Notes under the pieces: model-generated | Told to the model about the DNA's origin: nothing | Seen by the model: the letters and a program-made list of their open reading frames with translations, nothing else | The model's database searches: none | Translations under genes and position numbers: made by a program | NCBI GenBank assembly: GCA_025403435.1 | Contig: CM046348.1 | Span: forward strand, 21,387,899 to 21,451,898 | Direction of reading: 5' to 3' | DNA from: Artocarpus heterophyllus | Lineage: Eukaryota; Streptophyta; Magnoliopsida; Rosales; Moraceae | DNA length: 64,000 bases | Shown: piece after piece, positions 10,653 through 23,314 of the stretch | Layout: each line of letters opens with the position of its first letter | Position numbering within the stretch: position 1 is the first letter of the stretch

Positions 10653-11989
10653 ATGCAGCGCCCACCCTTTTTTTAACGTTTAAACAAGAAAATTAACAAG
10701 TTAACATGATAATAATTTTATTTTATAAAATTTAGTTAAGTAACTAAAGTTTTTATCTAGTTATGATACAAGTGACGGCCACATGGGATCAATATGCTCG
10801 AAGTGTTTATGTCAAAAGGTGTATTAGTAATTAAAGTTAAATTTATATTTGAACACCTTATGATGTGTTATGACATTTTAATTTCAGTAATTTAATGATT
10901 TCCTCATGTGTTTAGGTGTTTAAATATATTTAGAATAGTAAAATTTGAATTAGAAATCATAGGAAAGGAGTTTAGCATGTCCCATACACGTCCTTGTGGT
11001 GCCATGGCACTAAAATGAGCACCACGGCACGAACAGGTGGGAACAACAACTCACAAATCTCTGCACGGGCTCTATAGCGCCAAGGTAGAAACTACAGCAT
11101 ACTGCAGCGCTGAATTCTACAACGCTACAAGGATGCTCATTTGAAATTTCTAAACTCATCCAATCCGATTTTTAACCAATTTTGCCCCATTAATTAAATT
11201 CCTAATCACCCAATATTAGGAAACCAACCTAAGGTTTTCATCACCCACATCCTTTCTTTCATTCATAAACCTATAAATACATCTTTATGCCACCAAGCCT
11301 TTTCCTTTCTTTCAAGCCATTGTGAAAAGAATTCTTCTTAGAGATTTTACATAATAGCTTTCTTGTTTATTGAACGAAAATATAAGACTTCAATGTATGA
11401 TTTTAAGGGTTTCGTTGATCATGGTTTTCATGGTCTATATGAATATATGATTTTTATGACAAATGTGTTTATAGAGTTTTTTTTTTTCTTATGGTGTCAA
11501 TAAATATACATGTTATGTTGTCATGAAATATAAATTATTTTATTATTACTTTGATTATGAAAGCGTTGTTTTATGGTTACAAATATTTATGTTCATATGA
11601 TATAATAAATTTGCATAAATATAAGACTTTGGTCGATTGAATGTATTACGAATGTGTAGGTTTCATTTATTCGATAAAAATTCCCGGTAATGTATCAAGT
11701 TTGTATAACTTCATTTCTCTGTGATATTTGGATGACATGTAATTATATGTTAGAATTGCTTGAAAATTTTTATAATTTTTCATCAAAAATATTTTAAATG
11801 TTATATGAGCCTTCAAACGAGCACTGCATGTAGATTTCTTTATGTAGACAGATTTATGTGTGTTTTGTAAGTTCTGTTTTATTAGACAAACGAAACCTAA
11901 TGATTCTATGAAAAATTTTAAATCATTGTTGATATGTTAACTAAGAGTGTGTATGTTTTGAGAAAAAATTCGTTGATCACCGAATGTTC
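10653..11989 (+). mobile_element. Truncated copy of the TGTAAYGCCC element
   Basis: This is the mirror of 19810-21142. It begins with the decayed terminus GCAGCGCCCACCC and contains the same TATA-like CTATAAATACATC (11270-11282). It stops abruptly at the left breakpoint of the inverted duplication, next to the 3' flank of the membrane-protein gene. The remaining 2.1 kb of the element is absent, so this copy was cut by the rearrangement. Confidence 0.7.
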
Positions 11990-12067
11990 CCAAGTCCTGT
12001 TTGAAAGTTTTCTTCTGAACCCAAATTGAAGATCCTTTGGCATAAGATAAAAGAAGCTAGTTATTTA
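11990..12067 (-). other. Left breakpoint flank: 3' flank of the membrane-protein gene
   Basis: This covers the 78 bases between the end of left-arm homology and the stop codon of the membrane-protein gene. They are probably the gene's original 3' UTR, so the gene may now use a polyadenylation signal supplied by the inserted arm. Confidence 0.6.
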
Positions 12068-15000
12068 TCATACTATATTAACAATGTCATCTGTACCGCA
12101 CTCAGTTTCATTTTCTTCAGTTGTTTTTCCATCTTTTCTATCTTCACTCCGAGCTGAGTTCTTGTCACCATTACCGGGCTCTAGGAATCCTCCCATATGA
12201 TTGGCTGAAGCACCGGTCAGAAGTGCTTCTAAATATAATACCTTCACCAAATTCTTAAAGCGCCGCCTGAACGTCGGTATGCGAGAAATGGAAGCTACAA
12301 GCCCCTGTAGTCTGAAACAAAAATGCCCATTCTGAATATAGGAAAAGATTTAAAGATACTGTTTCCAAACTTCGCTTAATCTGAGAACAGAGAACTGTGG
12401 AACAAATAATAGGCGCATTGAGAATATGAAGGGAAAAACAGGTTTGCAGAAATGAAATCATGGTCCAAGTAATGAACTGGTTGGACTTTTCTATTTGCCA
12501 TTTATGGTTTTTACCTCCTAATTATGGCTTGCAATTGAGCTCTTCTGACATTGTCTTTGGACGGGAAGCAAGTTTCATCCCACTCCTCGGGTTTTTCGTT
12601 TTTGCATCCCATAAGCAATTCTCTCAGACAGCTTTCTTCCTTCTCGTCTAACCGAAGAGCCTTTATTTGCTCTTTCATGATCAACAAAGGCCCAACGAAC
12701 CACTCAAACACCTTATCTTTTGGTCCGTTTGTCCTCGTCATTTCCACGTCATCAGCTATTTATTCAGTTAGGAAAATCACAACTAAAATACAAAGCTATG
12801 TATGGCAAGCTATATAAACAGAAGTTCGAGATACGCACAGATTAACAACCCGGATGCATTGGACTTTGCTGATCTGAGCAGACACTGCAATATAGACCAA
12901 GCAGGAAGGTTAACGTACAACTTCTTGCAATCACCTGTTAGAATGCATTCCTCGATGTCCTTGGGGTTTACAAGACCATCGCGGATAAGTATCCTGCCAT
13001 TCACCTTGCAGGATTTAAACAGCCAATCCCACACCTGATATTGAAACTCAAAAAAAGGTTGGGGGGGGGATTGTTACGTAAATTCACACACCCAAAAAGA
13101 AAAAAAAAGAATAATGGTGTACTTCCTTAAAAATGTGCTTGCCTGCATTGGTTTATACTGTTGAATTTTCCATTTCAATGTTCTTGAACGTTCTGATACA
13201 AGTTTTTCAGTGTATGAGCCTTCTCTCCCTTGTTTTGAATCAGTGTCACGGTTATCACCTAGCCTTTTTCTGACTGAACCAGAGCTCATATGTCTACGAT
13301 ACTCAGGCCTGGCTGTCACAAGCAAATCTCATGATAATATATATATATATATATTTACACACACACACACACACACATATGAAGATACTTCCTCATGAGA
13401 CATGGTGAGAAATTGGGTTTGTTATCCATGTAAGGGAAAAAAATCAAACTACATACCTTGGAAGGCAGGATCCCTCTCTCAAGTAGAGCAAATCATTAAC
13501 ATATTCATCAAACAATGAAATCACCGATATGACATATGCAAGTCCCAGCTGAAGCGAATCTTCCTGGAAATTTAACTCTCTATGTTTAAAAGAAAGAACT
13601 TCATACAACAATACCTTTCAAAACTAAGACCAAGAGGTGCAGTAAAATGACAAGAAAAGGTAAGCAATGGCAGGCCTGGTGAACAATAACTCCGCTGTAG
13701 AGTGCAAGGAAGAAGCTTGAGACAAAAGCACCCAGCACAGCTCCGACAACAGCCAGAGGCCATAAGATAATAGCAAGACCAGCAAATGGAACGCATCCTG
13801 ACTCCAAGAATGGTCCTTCTCTGCCAATCAAATCTTCCAAAAGCCTCTTCCAACCTCTTAAGAGCATGTATGGGCTTTTCCACAATGCAACAGCCGTAAT
13901 CAAAGGGACATCCACTAGAACTGCAATTGGGCAGACCAACAAACAGCTTGGCAATTTCGATAACCTAGCATGGAAAAAAGTGACAAGTCTATAAATTTCA
14001 GTACTTTCATATTTTTCTTCAGCATAAATCAAGTGATCAAAAGAAATTATTCCTCACTTTATGTCCACGGGTTGTTCGTCTGCAGGTATTTGCTCAATCA
14101 GTTCATCCATGTAGGAGAAATAAGAATGGAAGCAACAATCTACCAAGTCTCGCACTGCTGTGCAGCCTCCTTTGATGGTGGACCAAGTACCATCCTGATA
14201 ATAGAAGAAAGCCGTTGCAAGAAATCAGCATCATTCTAACCATTCGGAACGAGCAATGGCACAATATTAAAAGTAACAGATGTGATTATTTTTGTCATCA
14301 TTATACGATAAGGAAGACAATAATACAACACTGATTATTGAGGACTTAAAATAAATATTTACACTAGTTATGTGGATAAAATAGCTAATAATATAGTAAT
14401 ATATTTTGGCATTTTGCCAGCAAGATTTTTTAGACATAGAAACTTACACTTGATACATATTTGGAGGAGAATCAAATATTCAAATTATATCTACTGGAAA
14501 AGTACTAAACTAACATAATACTATATGGTGGTCAGAGTTCGAATTCCCGTAATTTTCACGTTCTAGTTTTTTGTCACGTGTTAGTCTTTCCCTTTGAAAT
14601 TGTTCAAGCCCACATGTGAAGGGTAATATTGGGAAATAAATATTAGTGTCAGTCCGCCTCCTAACAGACTAAGCTACCAGATTGACATAGAATGTTAAGT
14701 AATAACCAACAAAACAGCATAAATTTTCTAACGAGGATGCTAGCAGAGAAACTACATACATAGTAAAAGGGGAACAGGAATCACATACAGCAAAACAGTG
14801 GTAGAATTTATCTCTGAAATTCTCCCCTCTTGCCTCAAATGTTGCAATAAGAGGAGCAAAAATACCATATCCAATTCCACCCAAAAGACTTGCAACAATC
14901 CCAATAATTGGCCAAAGAACAAGAGGCAGTGGCAGTAATACCAGCACGAGGATCTTCAGAACAAGGCCAAGCTTCTTGCTTCTGAAATTTTTAAAAACAG

Positions 15001-15783
15001 AAAAACATACATGAAATCTAAACAAGACGTATAACTTTTGATTAGAGCCAAAAAAAAAAAAAAAAAAGGTTGATGATCATGAGAAACTTTACTTTGCCAC
15101 GCAGTAGTAAGTCCAGAGGAAATGTGCAGGCCAAAGCCCAATTATTACAGCTGAATTTCCAACCACAAGAATTGCTACCACTATTGGCCCAATTATTGCA
15201 GCTGCATCATACAAAAAATATAAGATAATTAACTTGTTATGAACATAGAATTCAATCTTAAACCATCTCCTAACTTTTTGGAATGATTATAAAATTAATC
15301 TAGTACATGATAATAACAACTTGTCCATCAACTATAAGGGTCTAATTAATAATTAATGCTTGCCATAAAAATTGTTCATTGTCTAGCCCACATGTGAACT
15401 AGAACTGACGTGGTACAAAGTTTAGGAAGAAAATACAGTACATCCCAATTTTTTGGACTATATCATGCAACCCAATTTCAACCTTTGAATGAAAAAAAAG
15501 AAAAAAGAAAAAAAAAAACAATTTGAGCATTACAATTTTTTCAACTAAAAGCTGATCACTCTTTTTCTACTAAACAAATTGTTAGGATTTCTAGGAATTT
15601 TTTCAATTAAAAGCTGATCTTCTCAAAAACACAGATAGAAAAGTTAAAAAAAAAAAGGGCATGTGCAAAATTGGTCACTAGATATATACCTTTGAGAAGG
15701 CCAAGGGTGAAGAGCAACAAGAAGAAAGGCAAGAAGGAGAGGAAGCTCCATAGTTGGGCCGCAAACCCCACCGGAACCTCCAT
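12068..15783 (-). CDS. At3g27390-like multi-pass membrane protein, 10 exons
   Basis: Exons (minus strand): 15783-15690, 15201-15093, 14981-14789, 14194-14058, 13964-13676, 13563-13457, 13308-13143, 13034-12839, 12755-12515 and 12311-12068. Together they make 591 codons plus stop with every phase consistent, close to the usual length of the family. Hydrophobic segments lie at residues about 10-35, 33-62, 72-110 and 190-275. Family landmarks are visible: NSAVIIGLWPAHFLWTYYC (exon 2), DGTWSTIKGG and FHSYFSYMDEL (exon 4), EGSCLPRPEYR (exons 6/7), CKKLYVNLPAWSILQCLL (exon 8), SDDVEMTRTNGPKDKVFEW (exons 8/9) and ISRIPTFRRRFKNLVKVLY (exon 10). It is an uncharacterised plant membrane protein family; no biochemical role is claimed. 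Introns 5 and 7 use GC donors (CAG|GCCTGC and CAG|GCAAGC). It sits alone in the spacer of the inverted duplication, with the left arm starting 78 bp past its stop. Confidence 0.93.
13337..13379. repeat. (AT)n(AC)n microsatellite in intron 6
   Basis: A TATATATATA tract is followed by ACACACACAC, inside intron 6 of the membrane-protein gene (between exons 13563-13457 and 13308-13143). Confidence 0.9.
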
Positions 15784-16092
15784 GAGAGGGGGATGCTGTG
15801 GAACAATCCGAGGGCAAAAATGGAAAAGCAAACGTCTTGCGCCACCGACCTAATATTTGATGCGAGAGAGAGAGTAGTGCGTGAAATCAAGCGAGGCAAT
15901 TGTTTTGTACTTTTTAGTGAGACTCAGAAGGCGAAGGTTGTACGTGGAAAGTGATGGTGACTCAGATGGACACGTGGCTATAGGGAAGTCATTGAGCGTG
16001 ATTATATCATTACCCCCGCGAAAAGGCGGTCCTGGGCCAAACAACACACCGCCTTTCTTTTGAGTTGCTCTTTTTGGCGGGAACTGATCCAT
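15784..16092 (-). promoter_or_regulatory. Promoter-proximal region of the membrane-protein gene
   Basis: Upstream of the ATG at 15783 this stretch is less AT-rich than its surroundings. It contains a G-box/ABRE-like CACGTG at 15971-15976 and a sequence matching the plant E2F consensus (TTTGGCGGGAA) at 16073-16083. GGGCCAAA at about 16034 resembles a TCP-type site. These are motif matches only; they suggest, but do not show, stress or cell-cycle responsive control. No convincing TATA box was seen. Confidence 0.45.
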
Positions 16093-17677
16093 TATTTCTT
16101 TCTCTCTCTTTTTTTAATTATTTAGATTATATATCTTTTAGGTTAGTTAGAAAAATCCCCCTAACTATATCTCTTTAACATTATGCTCCCAAGAACTTCA
16201 ACGTAATCTTTGTTCCTCATGACTTGTAAAGTATTATTAACAAAAAATAACAATTTATGAAACTTAAAGAAGAGATTTTCTTTTAAAAAATGTAACCATA
16301 ACAGTATTAGTTTATTTATATTGTATCAATTTTTTAAATTTAAATTAGTTTTAAACATGACAGAACTACCAAAATAAACTTATTAATATGTACGGAATCT
16401 TACTTAAGTACCAATTTGTATTAAAAAATTTAACAAAAGGAGTTCTTTTTGTTAATATTTTATAAATTTAGGGGAATACATGTTGTTTTCAAGTTTGGAA
16501 AGCACAATATTACAAGGGTTCTAATTGTAGAAGAATTTTTGTAACTAGCTCTTATTTTTCCATTTTATTTTAGATTTACTTAAAAAAAGTGTACTCTCAT
16601 ATTTTTTATCTTGTCAAATGTATACCATTAGGTTATATATAACATACAAATTTATTTATTTATTATTGATCAAGCTGCAACTTTTCACCAATAAAATGAC
16701 TACAATACCCCTCAAACACAAAACAAAAAGCCTAAACCATTTTGCATCTCTTTAGGGAAAGAAACACAAACTTTTAGAGGCAAAGTTGGATCGAAAGTGA
16801 AAGCAAGTCTTGACTAAAGATAAAGTAAAGAAGGAGCTAGGCCACTTTAGGATGCAACAGGATGCGACTGGACAAAGACAATCAGGACTGGGTGATAAGC
16901 TCTCGACTTGGCAGCTACGATCACAACCAGCCAAAAGCAACAATGATCGAGACTAGGTGGCGAGCTCACGACGCCATCACACTGCGTACCACAAGGCGTT
17001 GTCTAATGTAGCCTCATTTGGTTTGTCGCCTCCCAACTGGCCTTGCCACCATGCGATGTTGGGGGGGGGTTGTTCGTCACATGTTTGGGTAGGGTGGTAT
17101 AGTGTCATTGGCCGGGGTTGGTGGTCGGTCGGAGAAGGCGGATGTGAATATGATTTGGGCAATGAGAAAAAAAGTTTTTGGGTTACAGTGTTTTTTTTTT
17201 GTTCTTAGACTTTTGTTTTTAATTACTTTTCTTCTTTCTCTTTTCAAGGTTATTTTGGGTATTTTTGATGTCAAAATAAAGCGTTGGCCTAAACAATGTA
17301 CGAATTTTATGTATAAAACGTTATCTACTAGTATACGTTTGATAAGATCAAAAGTTAAATGATATTATTTTTTCTTTTTATTAGACCTTAAATACACGAT
17401 AAAAAAGTAAAAAAACCCTTGTTCTTTTGGATAAAAGCTTAATTTGCAACATTTCTCCATCACTTTGTAATATAATAATCAGGTTTTGGGTTAATTTTAC
17501 TTTTAGGCCTTGAACTATGCAATTTGTCCCATTTTGACTTTGAACCTTAAAACATCGCAAATACATCCATAACCTATTAATCTTATCCTAATTTGACCTT
17601 TCTATCAATAAATTTGTTAAACGTTAATGGATTGAGGAACATGATTCTCACACACTTGTCGAATAAAGAGCATTTCA
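16093..17677. other. Spacer intergenic region upstream of the membrane-protein gene
   Basis: AT-rich flanks surround a more GC-rich island at about 16800-17160 that contains G-runs (GGGGGGGGTTG near 17060). Overlapping ORFs of 60-86 codons on both strands have no recognisable domain and look like chance frames. Phrases such as TTGAACTATGCAATTTGTCC (17510-17530) resemble those in the arm repeat near 21900, suggesting old repeat remnants at 17400-17677. Confidence 0.4.
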
Positions 17678-20600
17678 TGTAATGCCCCTTACGGATGCCA
17701 AAAGAATCGTTTGTTTACCATTAAAGTCAATATTTACTGATATACAGTTTAAAATAAACAATAACGCTAAGACAAACATCCCATGCAAACATCCATTTTT
17801 TAAAACTACTTACCAAAGTTACTTCTCTCTTTTCGGTTAGCCCGACGGAATACCTAAGACATTAGGATAACCAATGACCCGTAGATATAGTAAGTTTACA
17901 AATACAAATATTTATTGAAATATAAACACACATGATCTTTAAATATTCTTTAAAACTCTTAAGAAAAATACTTAATTGTCCAAATAGTTTTAAACACATC
18001 ATAATAAGGGAAGCATAAAATAGTCTCCATGAATCCAAAATACTGAAAATGTAAAACAGTCCCAAAACAACTACAAGTCCAAAAGAAAACAGAAATAAAC
18101 TAAGTCTCAAATCAACATAAGTGTAGAAAATAAAATTAAGTATAAATCTTGTCCGAGTAATTAAATTCTTTGTATGGTGTGATTTCATTTCCAACCCCAC
18201 TCCTTGCACACACGTTTGTTCCTATCCTCTACCATATTTAACTTGCTTTTTACTCTTTTTTTTTTGTCACATGATATAAAATTAAGTAAGCATAAACTTA
18301 GTAAGTACACTTTCTTATCTCACAACATAATTCATAAGATCATAACATAACATCATAATCATAATAATAGTAGTGCACAAGGCACACGTTATATATAACA
18401 TATCTTTTATTTAAATTTCATATTAAAACATTATTCATTTTATTTTTAGGGACCTAAGTGTTGCATCATTAACATTATTGGCGCACCATCATGAGACGAG
18501 TGAGGTAGCTAATCCCAAATCAAACGTGACAAGTCCACCTTCGAGACATCTTAACATAAACATAGGGTGTGCAACGCTTAATTAAGTGATACATACATTC
18601 ATACATACATACATACATACATACATAAATACATATAAGTTTTCTTTAAAAACTTGTCATAAACTGTAAAATCATTAAAATAAAAATATCCTTGAAAAAA
18701 TTCATCATAAAAGGTCTTGAAAGAAGAGCGTTTATTCACCAACGTTTAACCATAAAACATTTCTTATCATTTTCATAAACTTTATCATGTTATAGATGAG
18801 AATGTACTTGCTTGACTTACTAGCTTACTAGACCTTATATTGGATGATGTTGCTACAGTTCTCGGTTTGCTCACCTTTGGAGTGTCCATTTCAATCATTT
18901 ATATAATATATGAGATTATTATTCATGTTTACAATACCATTAGACAAAATAATACATCATTCAATATTGTTCTTAATAAAATAAAGCATCTTTAAGTCAT
19001 AAAAATGAACTTAGAGTCAATCAACATATAACCAGAAAACTTAACCTTTAAATATGAAGAGAATTTAATCTCAACTTATAAGTTTGATAAAAGTGTAAAA
19101 TTTCCACCATAACATAGCTAACATATAATGACATCATTTAAATTTTTCTTTTCTGTTAAAAAAACTAATTTATACATTTTTAAATTTTCTAAAATATCGA
19201 ACAAATTTTCCAGTCACAAAAACTAATTGACCTTTTAAGAGTCTCTACTTTACGACTAACAACACACACAATTAGATGATGAAAATTTGTAGAAATAAAG
19301 TTAACACATATACATAAACCTTAGAATTTTCCCTAGCTATAAAGTATCATTTGATAATTTAAATAAATCTCCCAAATAATACCACAAATCTGCCAGCAAA
19401 TACTAGGCAGTGACTAGTCATTAATTAAATACATTAAATAAAAAATGCCATAAAAAATTTATAAAAATTAACATATAAAAATTTATAAAAATAATCACAC
19501 ATAATAGACACATAATAGTCTAATATATCCAAAAATTAACATCAAATAAAGTCAAAATAATTTAAAACACATGTTTCAACTCAAAGGTAATATAACTTGA
19601 GACTAACTAAATAGTGAACATCATTCAATCAAATATTTTGATAAAATCAAATTTACTTGATATGGTTTTGAAATTTTTATGTAACAAAGATAACATATAA
19701 ATAAACACCTTAAAAATAAGAAATCATGAAAAAAACATATTTAAAATATGATTTCCTTCCTTACAAAATTTATAGAACATATCATGCAGACATTGATAAG
19801 AATTGAACATTCGGTGATCAACGAATTTTTTCTCAAAACATATACACACTCTTAGTTAACATATCAACAATGATTTAAAAGTTTTCATAGAATCATTAGG
19901 TTTCGTTTGTCTAATAAAACAGAACCTACAAAACACACGAATAAACCTGTCTACATAAAGAAATCCACAAGCAGTGCTCATTTGAAGGCTCATATAACAT
20001 TAAAATATTTTTGATGAAAATTTATAAAAATTTTCAAGCAATTCTAACATATAATTACATGTCATCCAAAAATCACAGGGAAATAAAGTTATACAAACTT
20101 GATACATTACCGGGAATTTTTATCAAATAAATGAAACCTACACATTCGTAATACATTCAATCGACCAAAGTCTTATATTCATGCAAATTTATTATATCAT
20201 ATGAACATAAATATTTGTAACCATAAAACAACGCTTTCATAATCAAAGTAAAAACAAAATAATTTATATTTCATGACAACATAACATATATATTCATTGA
20301 CACCACAAGGAAAAAAAAGCTCTATAAACACATTTGTCATAAAAATCATATATTCATATAGACCATGAAAACCATGATCAACGAAACCCTTAAAATCATA
20401 CATTGAAGTCTTATATTTTCGTTCAATAAACAAGAAAGCCTTTATGTAAAATCTCTAAGAAGAATTCTTTTCACAATGGCTTGAAAGAAAGGAAAAGGCT
20501 TGGTGGCATAAAGATGTATTTATAGGTTTATGAATGAAAGAAAGGATGTGGGTGATGAAAACCTTAGGTTGGTTTCCTAATATTGGGTGATTAGGAATTT

Positions 20601-21142
20601 AATTAATGGGGCAAAATTGGTTAAAAATCGGATTGGATGAGTTTAGAAATTTCAAATGAGCATCCTTGTAGCGTTGTAGAATTCAGCGCTGCAATACGTT
20701 GTAGTTTCTACCTTGGCGCTGCAGAGCCCGAGCAGAGATTTGCGAGTTGTTGTTCCCACCTGTTCGTGCAGTGGTGCTCGTTTTAGTGCCATGGCACCAC
20801 AAGGACGTGTATGGGACATGCTAAACTCCTTTCCTATGATTTCAAATTCAAATTTTACTATTCTAAATATATTTAAACACCTAAACACATGAGGAAATCA
20901 TTAAATTACTAAAATTAAAATGTCATAACACATCATAAGGTGTTCAAATATAAATTTAACTTTAATTACTAATACACCTTTTGACATAAACACTTCGAGC
21001 ATATTGATCCCATGTGGCCGTCACTTGTATCATAACTAGATAAAAACTTTAGTTACTTAACTAAATTTTATAAAATAAAATTATTATCATGTTAACTTGT
21101 TAATTTTCTTGTTTAAACGTTAAAAAAAGGGTGGGCGTTACA
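17678..21142. mobile_element. Non-coding repeat element with TGTAAYGCCC ends, complete copy
   Basis: The left end reads TGTAATGCCCC (17678). The right end, on the minus strand, reads TGTAACGCCCACCC (from 21142). The flanks TTTCA and TTTTA could be a decayed 5-bp target duplication. Inside there is no coding capacity. On the minus strand the right half contains a TATA-like CTATAAATACATC (20528-20516) followed by transcript-like leader sequence. A GTAAGCATAAACTTAGTAAG module (18286-18305) has a counterpart in the element at 42234-44407. It looks like a non-autonomous LTR-like or LARD-like repeat, but internal LTR pairs were not found, so class is open. The right arm of the inverted duplication ends inside it at 19810. 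Confidence 0.5.
18597..18636. repeat. (CATA)n microsatellite
   Basis: Tandem ACATACATACAT units lie within the 17678-21142 element. Confidence 0.85.
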
Positions 21143-23314
21143 TTTTAGTCAAATCATATTGTTGTAACTATTTGATGTTTGAATCATATGCTTCTTCTTT
21201 TAAATCCTAAAAATCACTCTTCCTCAAGTATTCTATTGCCGCTTCACATGGGGCTAAGCCTCTTGGTCTGCAAAAGCTATTTTTGCCGTGATTCTCTCTT
21301 TACAAGTGCATTGAACTTGCTGAAAAAAAAAAGTAATAGAATCCAGTCTGAGGACCAAGCCTTCATATAGTGAGTAAAGGAGAAGGCCATTTAACAAGTT
21401 GAAGTAATGGATGCTTGGAGTTAAAATAGTTCTCTTTTGTGAATTATCAATTATTTTATGGTATTTGGATAGGCATAGACTTGATTGGATATGTAAAGCT
21501 ATTGTTATAGTGACACAAGGAGCATATTATTATCTTATTTTAATATGGCTTTGATCAGTTTCTAGTGTAGCATTGGACAATCTTTTAAGGTCATATTTTT
21601 AATTTTTTTCTTATTTGTTTATATTATTTTTCATTTTATTTTACAAGAATGTAAACCCAATAAATGATGGAGAAAATTTGGTAAAACTTCTTTAGAAGAA
21701 AAATTGACAAATAAAAAAGTTATAAAAATTATCAAACTCATATATATAACGAAGAAACAAAAAATTTAGTAATTTTGCCTTTAAAATATATGCTAAAGAC
21801 ATATATGAGTGAAAAAATAAAAAATGTCATTTCCTACAATGCGTTAAATATTTAATACATTAGCAATAGAAGGGCCAAAATAGAACAAGTTACATAATTT
21901 AAAGGTGTGATATGCTATGTTTTAAAGTTTATGGCTAGAATAAGACAAGTTGCATAGTTCATAGGCTAAAAGTGAAATTAATCCTTAGGTTTATGCACTA
22001 GTTTGTTTTTTCAATCCAATTTATCGTTAAATTATCAAATACTTTACACATACATTCTAATAGGGTAGATGGACTAGGACAACTTGAGCTTATTTGACCT
22101 TTATAATTGTTATTAAATAGTTAACTAATGTCAATAAACGAGTGGAATGTCATACCATAGTAAGCTAGTTATCTTCGATTATGGGTGTAATGATCCTAAC
22201 TACTTATCCATATACCATGATGTAGTCATCACTAATTAATGCCATTGGTCATAAATTTCAATTTATCTAAATCTGAAATTAAATATTTTGAACAAAATTT
22301 GAATGAATTCAGTAACAAAAATGAAAAATTCAATGGTAGGAAATGCTACTTATTCCCCATGGTTAGAGTATGAATTATAAATTAATGACATTATTTTGAA
22401 TGGTTTAGATAAAAAAGATGAACCAAAGATATAGCAGTAGGTGATTAAGGGTCCGTTTGGTACAACTTTTTGCTTATGCTTTTAGCCAGTAAATGAAAAG
22501 AAGCAAAAACGATGGCTTTTCAATAAGTATTTGGAACCATACTTTTAAAAGTTCTTAAGTGGGCCAAAATGGCTTTAAAATATTTTAATAGGAAATGAAA
22601 TGCTATAAGAGAAAATTACATGCTATGCTGTACTTTTAAAAGTTGTATTTATTTATGCCACACTATCATTCATGTTATATGTTAAGTTATGCCACAAAAG
22701 AATATGAATGGTATTTATAAAAAGTAAATCCTAAAAGATAACATTTATGAAAATTCCCTATGTTATAAAGAAGTTTATAATGTCTCATAAAAACTTTGGT
22801 TCATACTTTAAAGTATTTCAGAAGTGTGTTTTTGAGAAATCATATTTTATGACTTTGACTGAAAGTACTTTTAAAGAGCCAAAGCATTTATAAGAAATTA
22901 TCCAAATATTTCTGAAAACAACTTTTAGACTCATAAAATCAAAAGCAATTTTTAAGAAGTCCTCTCAACTAGGTCATAAGCTTTATAAAATAATACCATC
23001 TACATTCAAATCCTAGCAGTCTACACAACGGAATTGTTTTCATAACCAAAAATGAATAACAATGATTAATCAATAGATAGAAACTAATTACATAATTAGT
23101 TTCATAAACTTTCATTATAACTATATAATTCAAAAGTGCAGTATTGGACTTTTGATGGAACAGTACAAAATGATAAATAATTTTACAAATTAAATTGGAC
23201 TAACTATTGTAATCTGTTAATATTGCAACGTTGATTATGTAGGTCCGTTAAATCTCTTTGATAGCTTATATTTTTCAGATCAATTGCATTTTTCGCTGCT
23301 CTGATAAGGTGGGA
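21143..23314. other. Right-arm gene-free stretch
   Basis: This is the mirror of 8497-10652. It includes the dispersed repeat at about 22610-22760 and a MITE-like end GGGTCCGTTTGGTAC at about 22448. Here the segment near 21886-21955 is unduplicated and represents the ancestral state of the left-arm patch. No gene is supported. Confidence 0.5.

Larger units (their letters stand above)
1..11989 (+). repeat. Left arm of a large inverted duplication
   Basis: This arm reads as the reverse complement of 19810-34021. Mirrored landmarks include the F-box start (55 against 33967), the F-box second exon (1995 against 32031), a GC-rich hairpin (3756-3863 against 30159-30265), a foldback element (7518-8496 against 23315-24247) and a non-coding element end (about 10653 against 21142). 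Identity is high by eye, with scattered substitutions and small indels. Homology stops at about 11989, 78 bp downstream of the spacer gene's stop codon. The outer end is not visible because homology reaches base 1. The arm is about 2.2 kb shorter than its partner, mainly through a deletion near 6033. Confidence 0.95.

Noticed and set aside
12551..13038. Plus-strand frames of 60-88 codons opposite the membrane-protein exons
   Set aside because: They are antisense shadows of exons 8 and 9, whose minus-strand reading matches a conserved family.
13601..14032. 143-codon minus-strand frame read as a separate gene
   Set aside because: Most of it is exon 5 of the membrane-protein gene read through into introns. 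The start lies in intron sequence.
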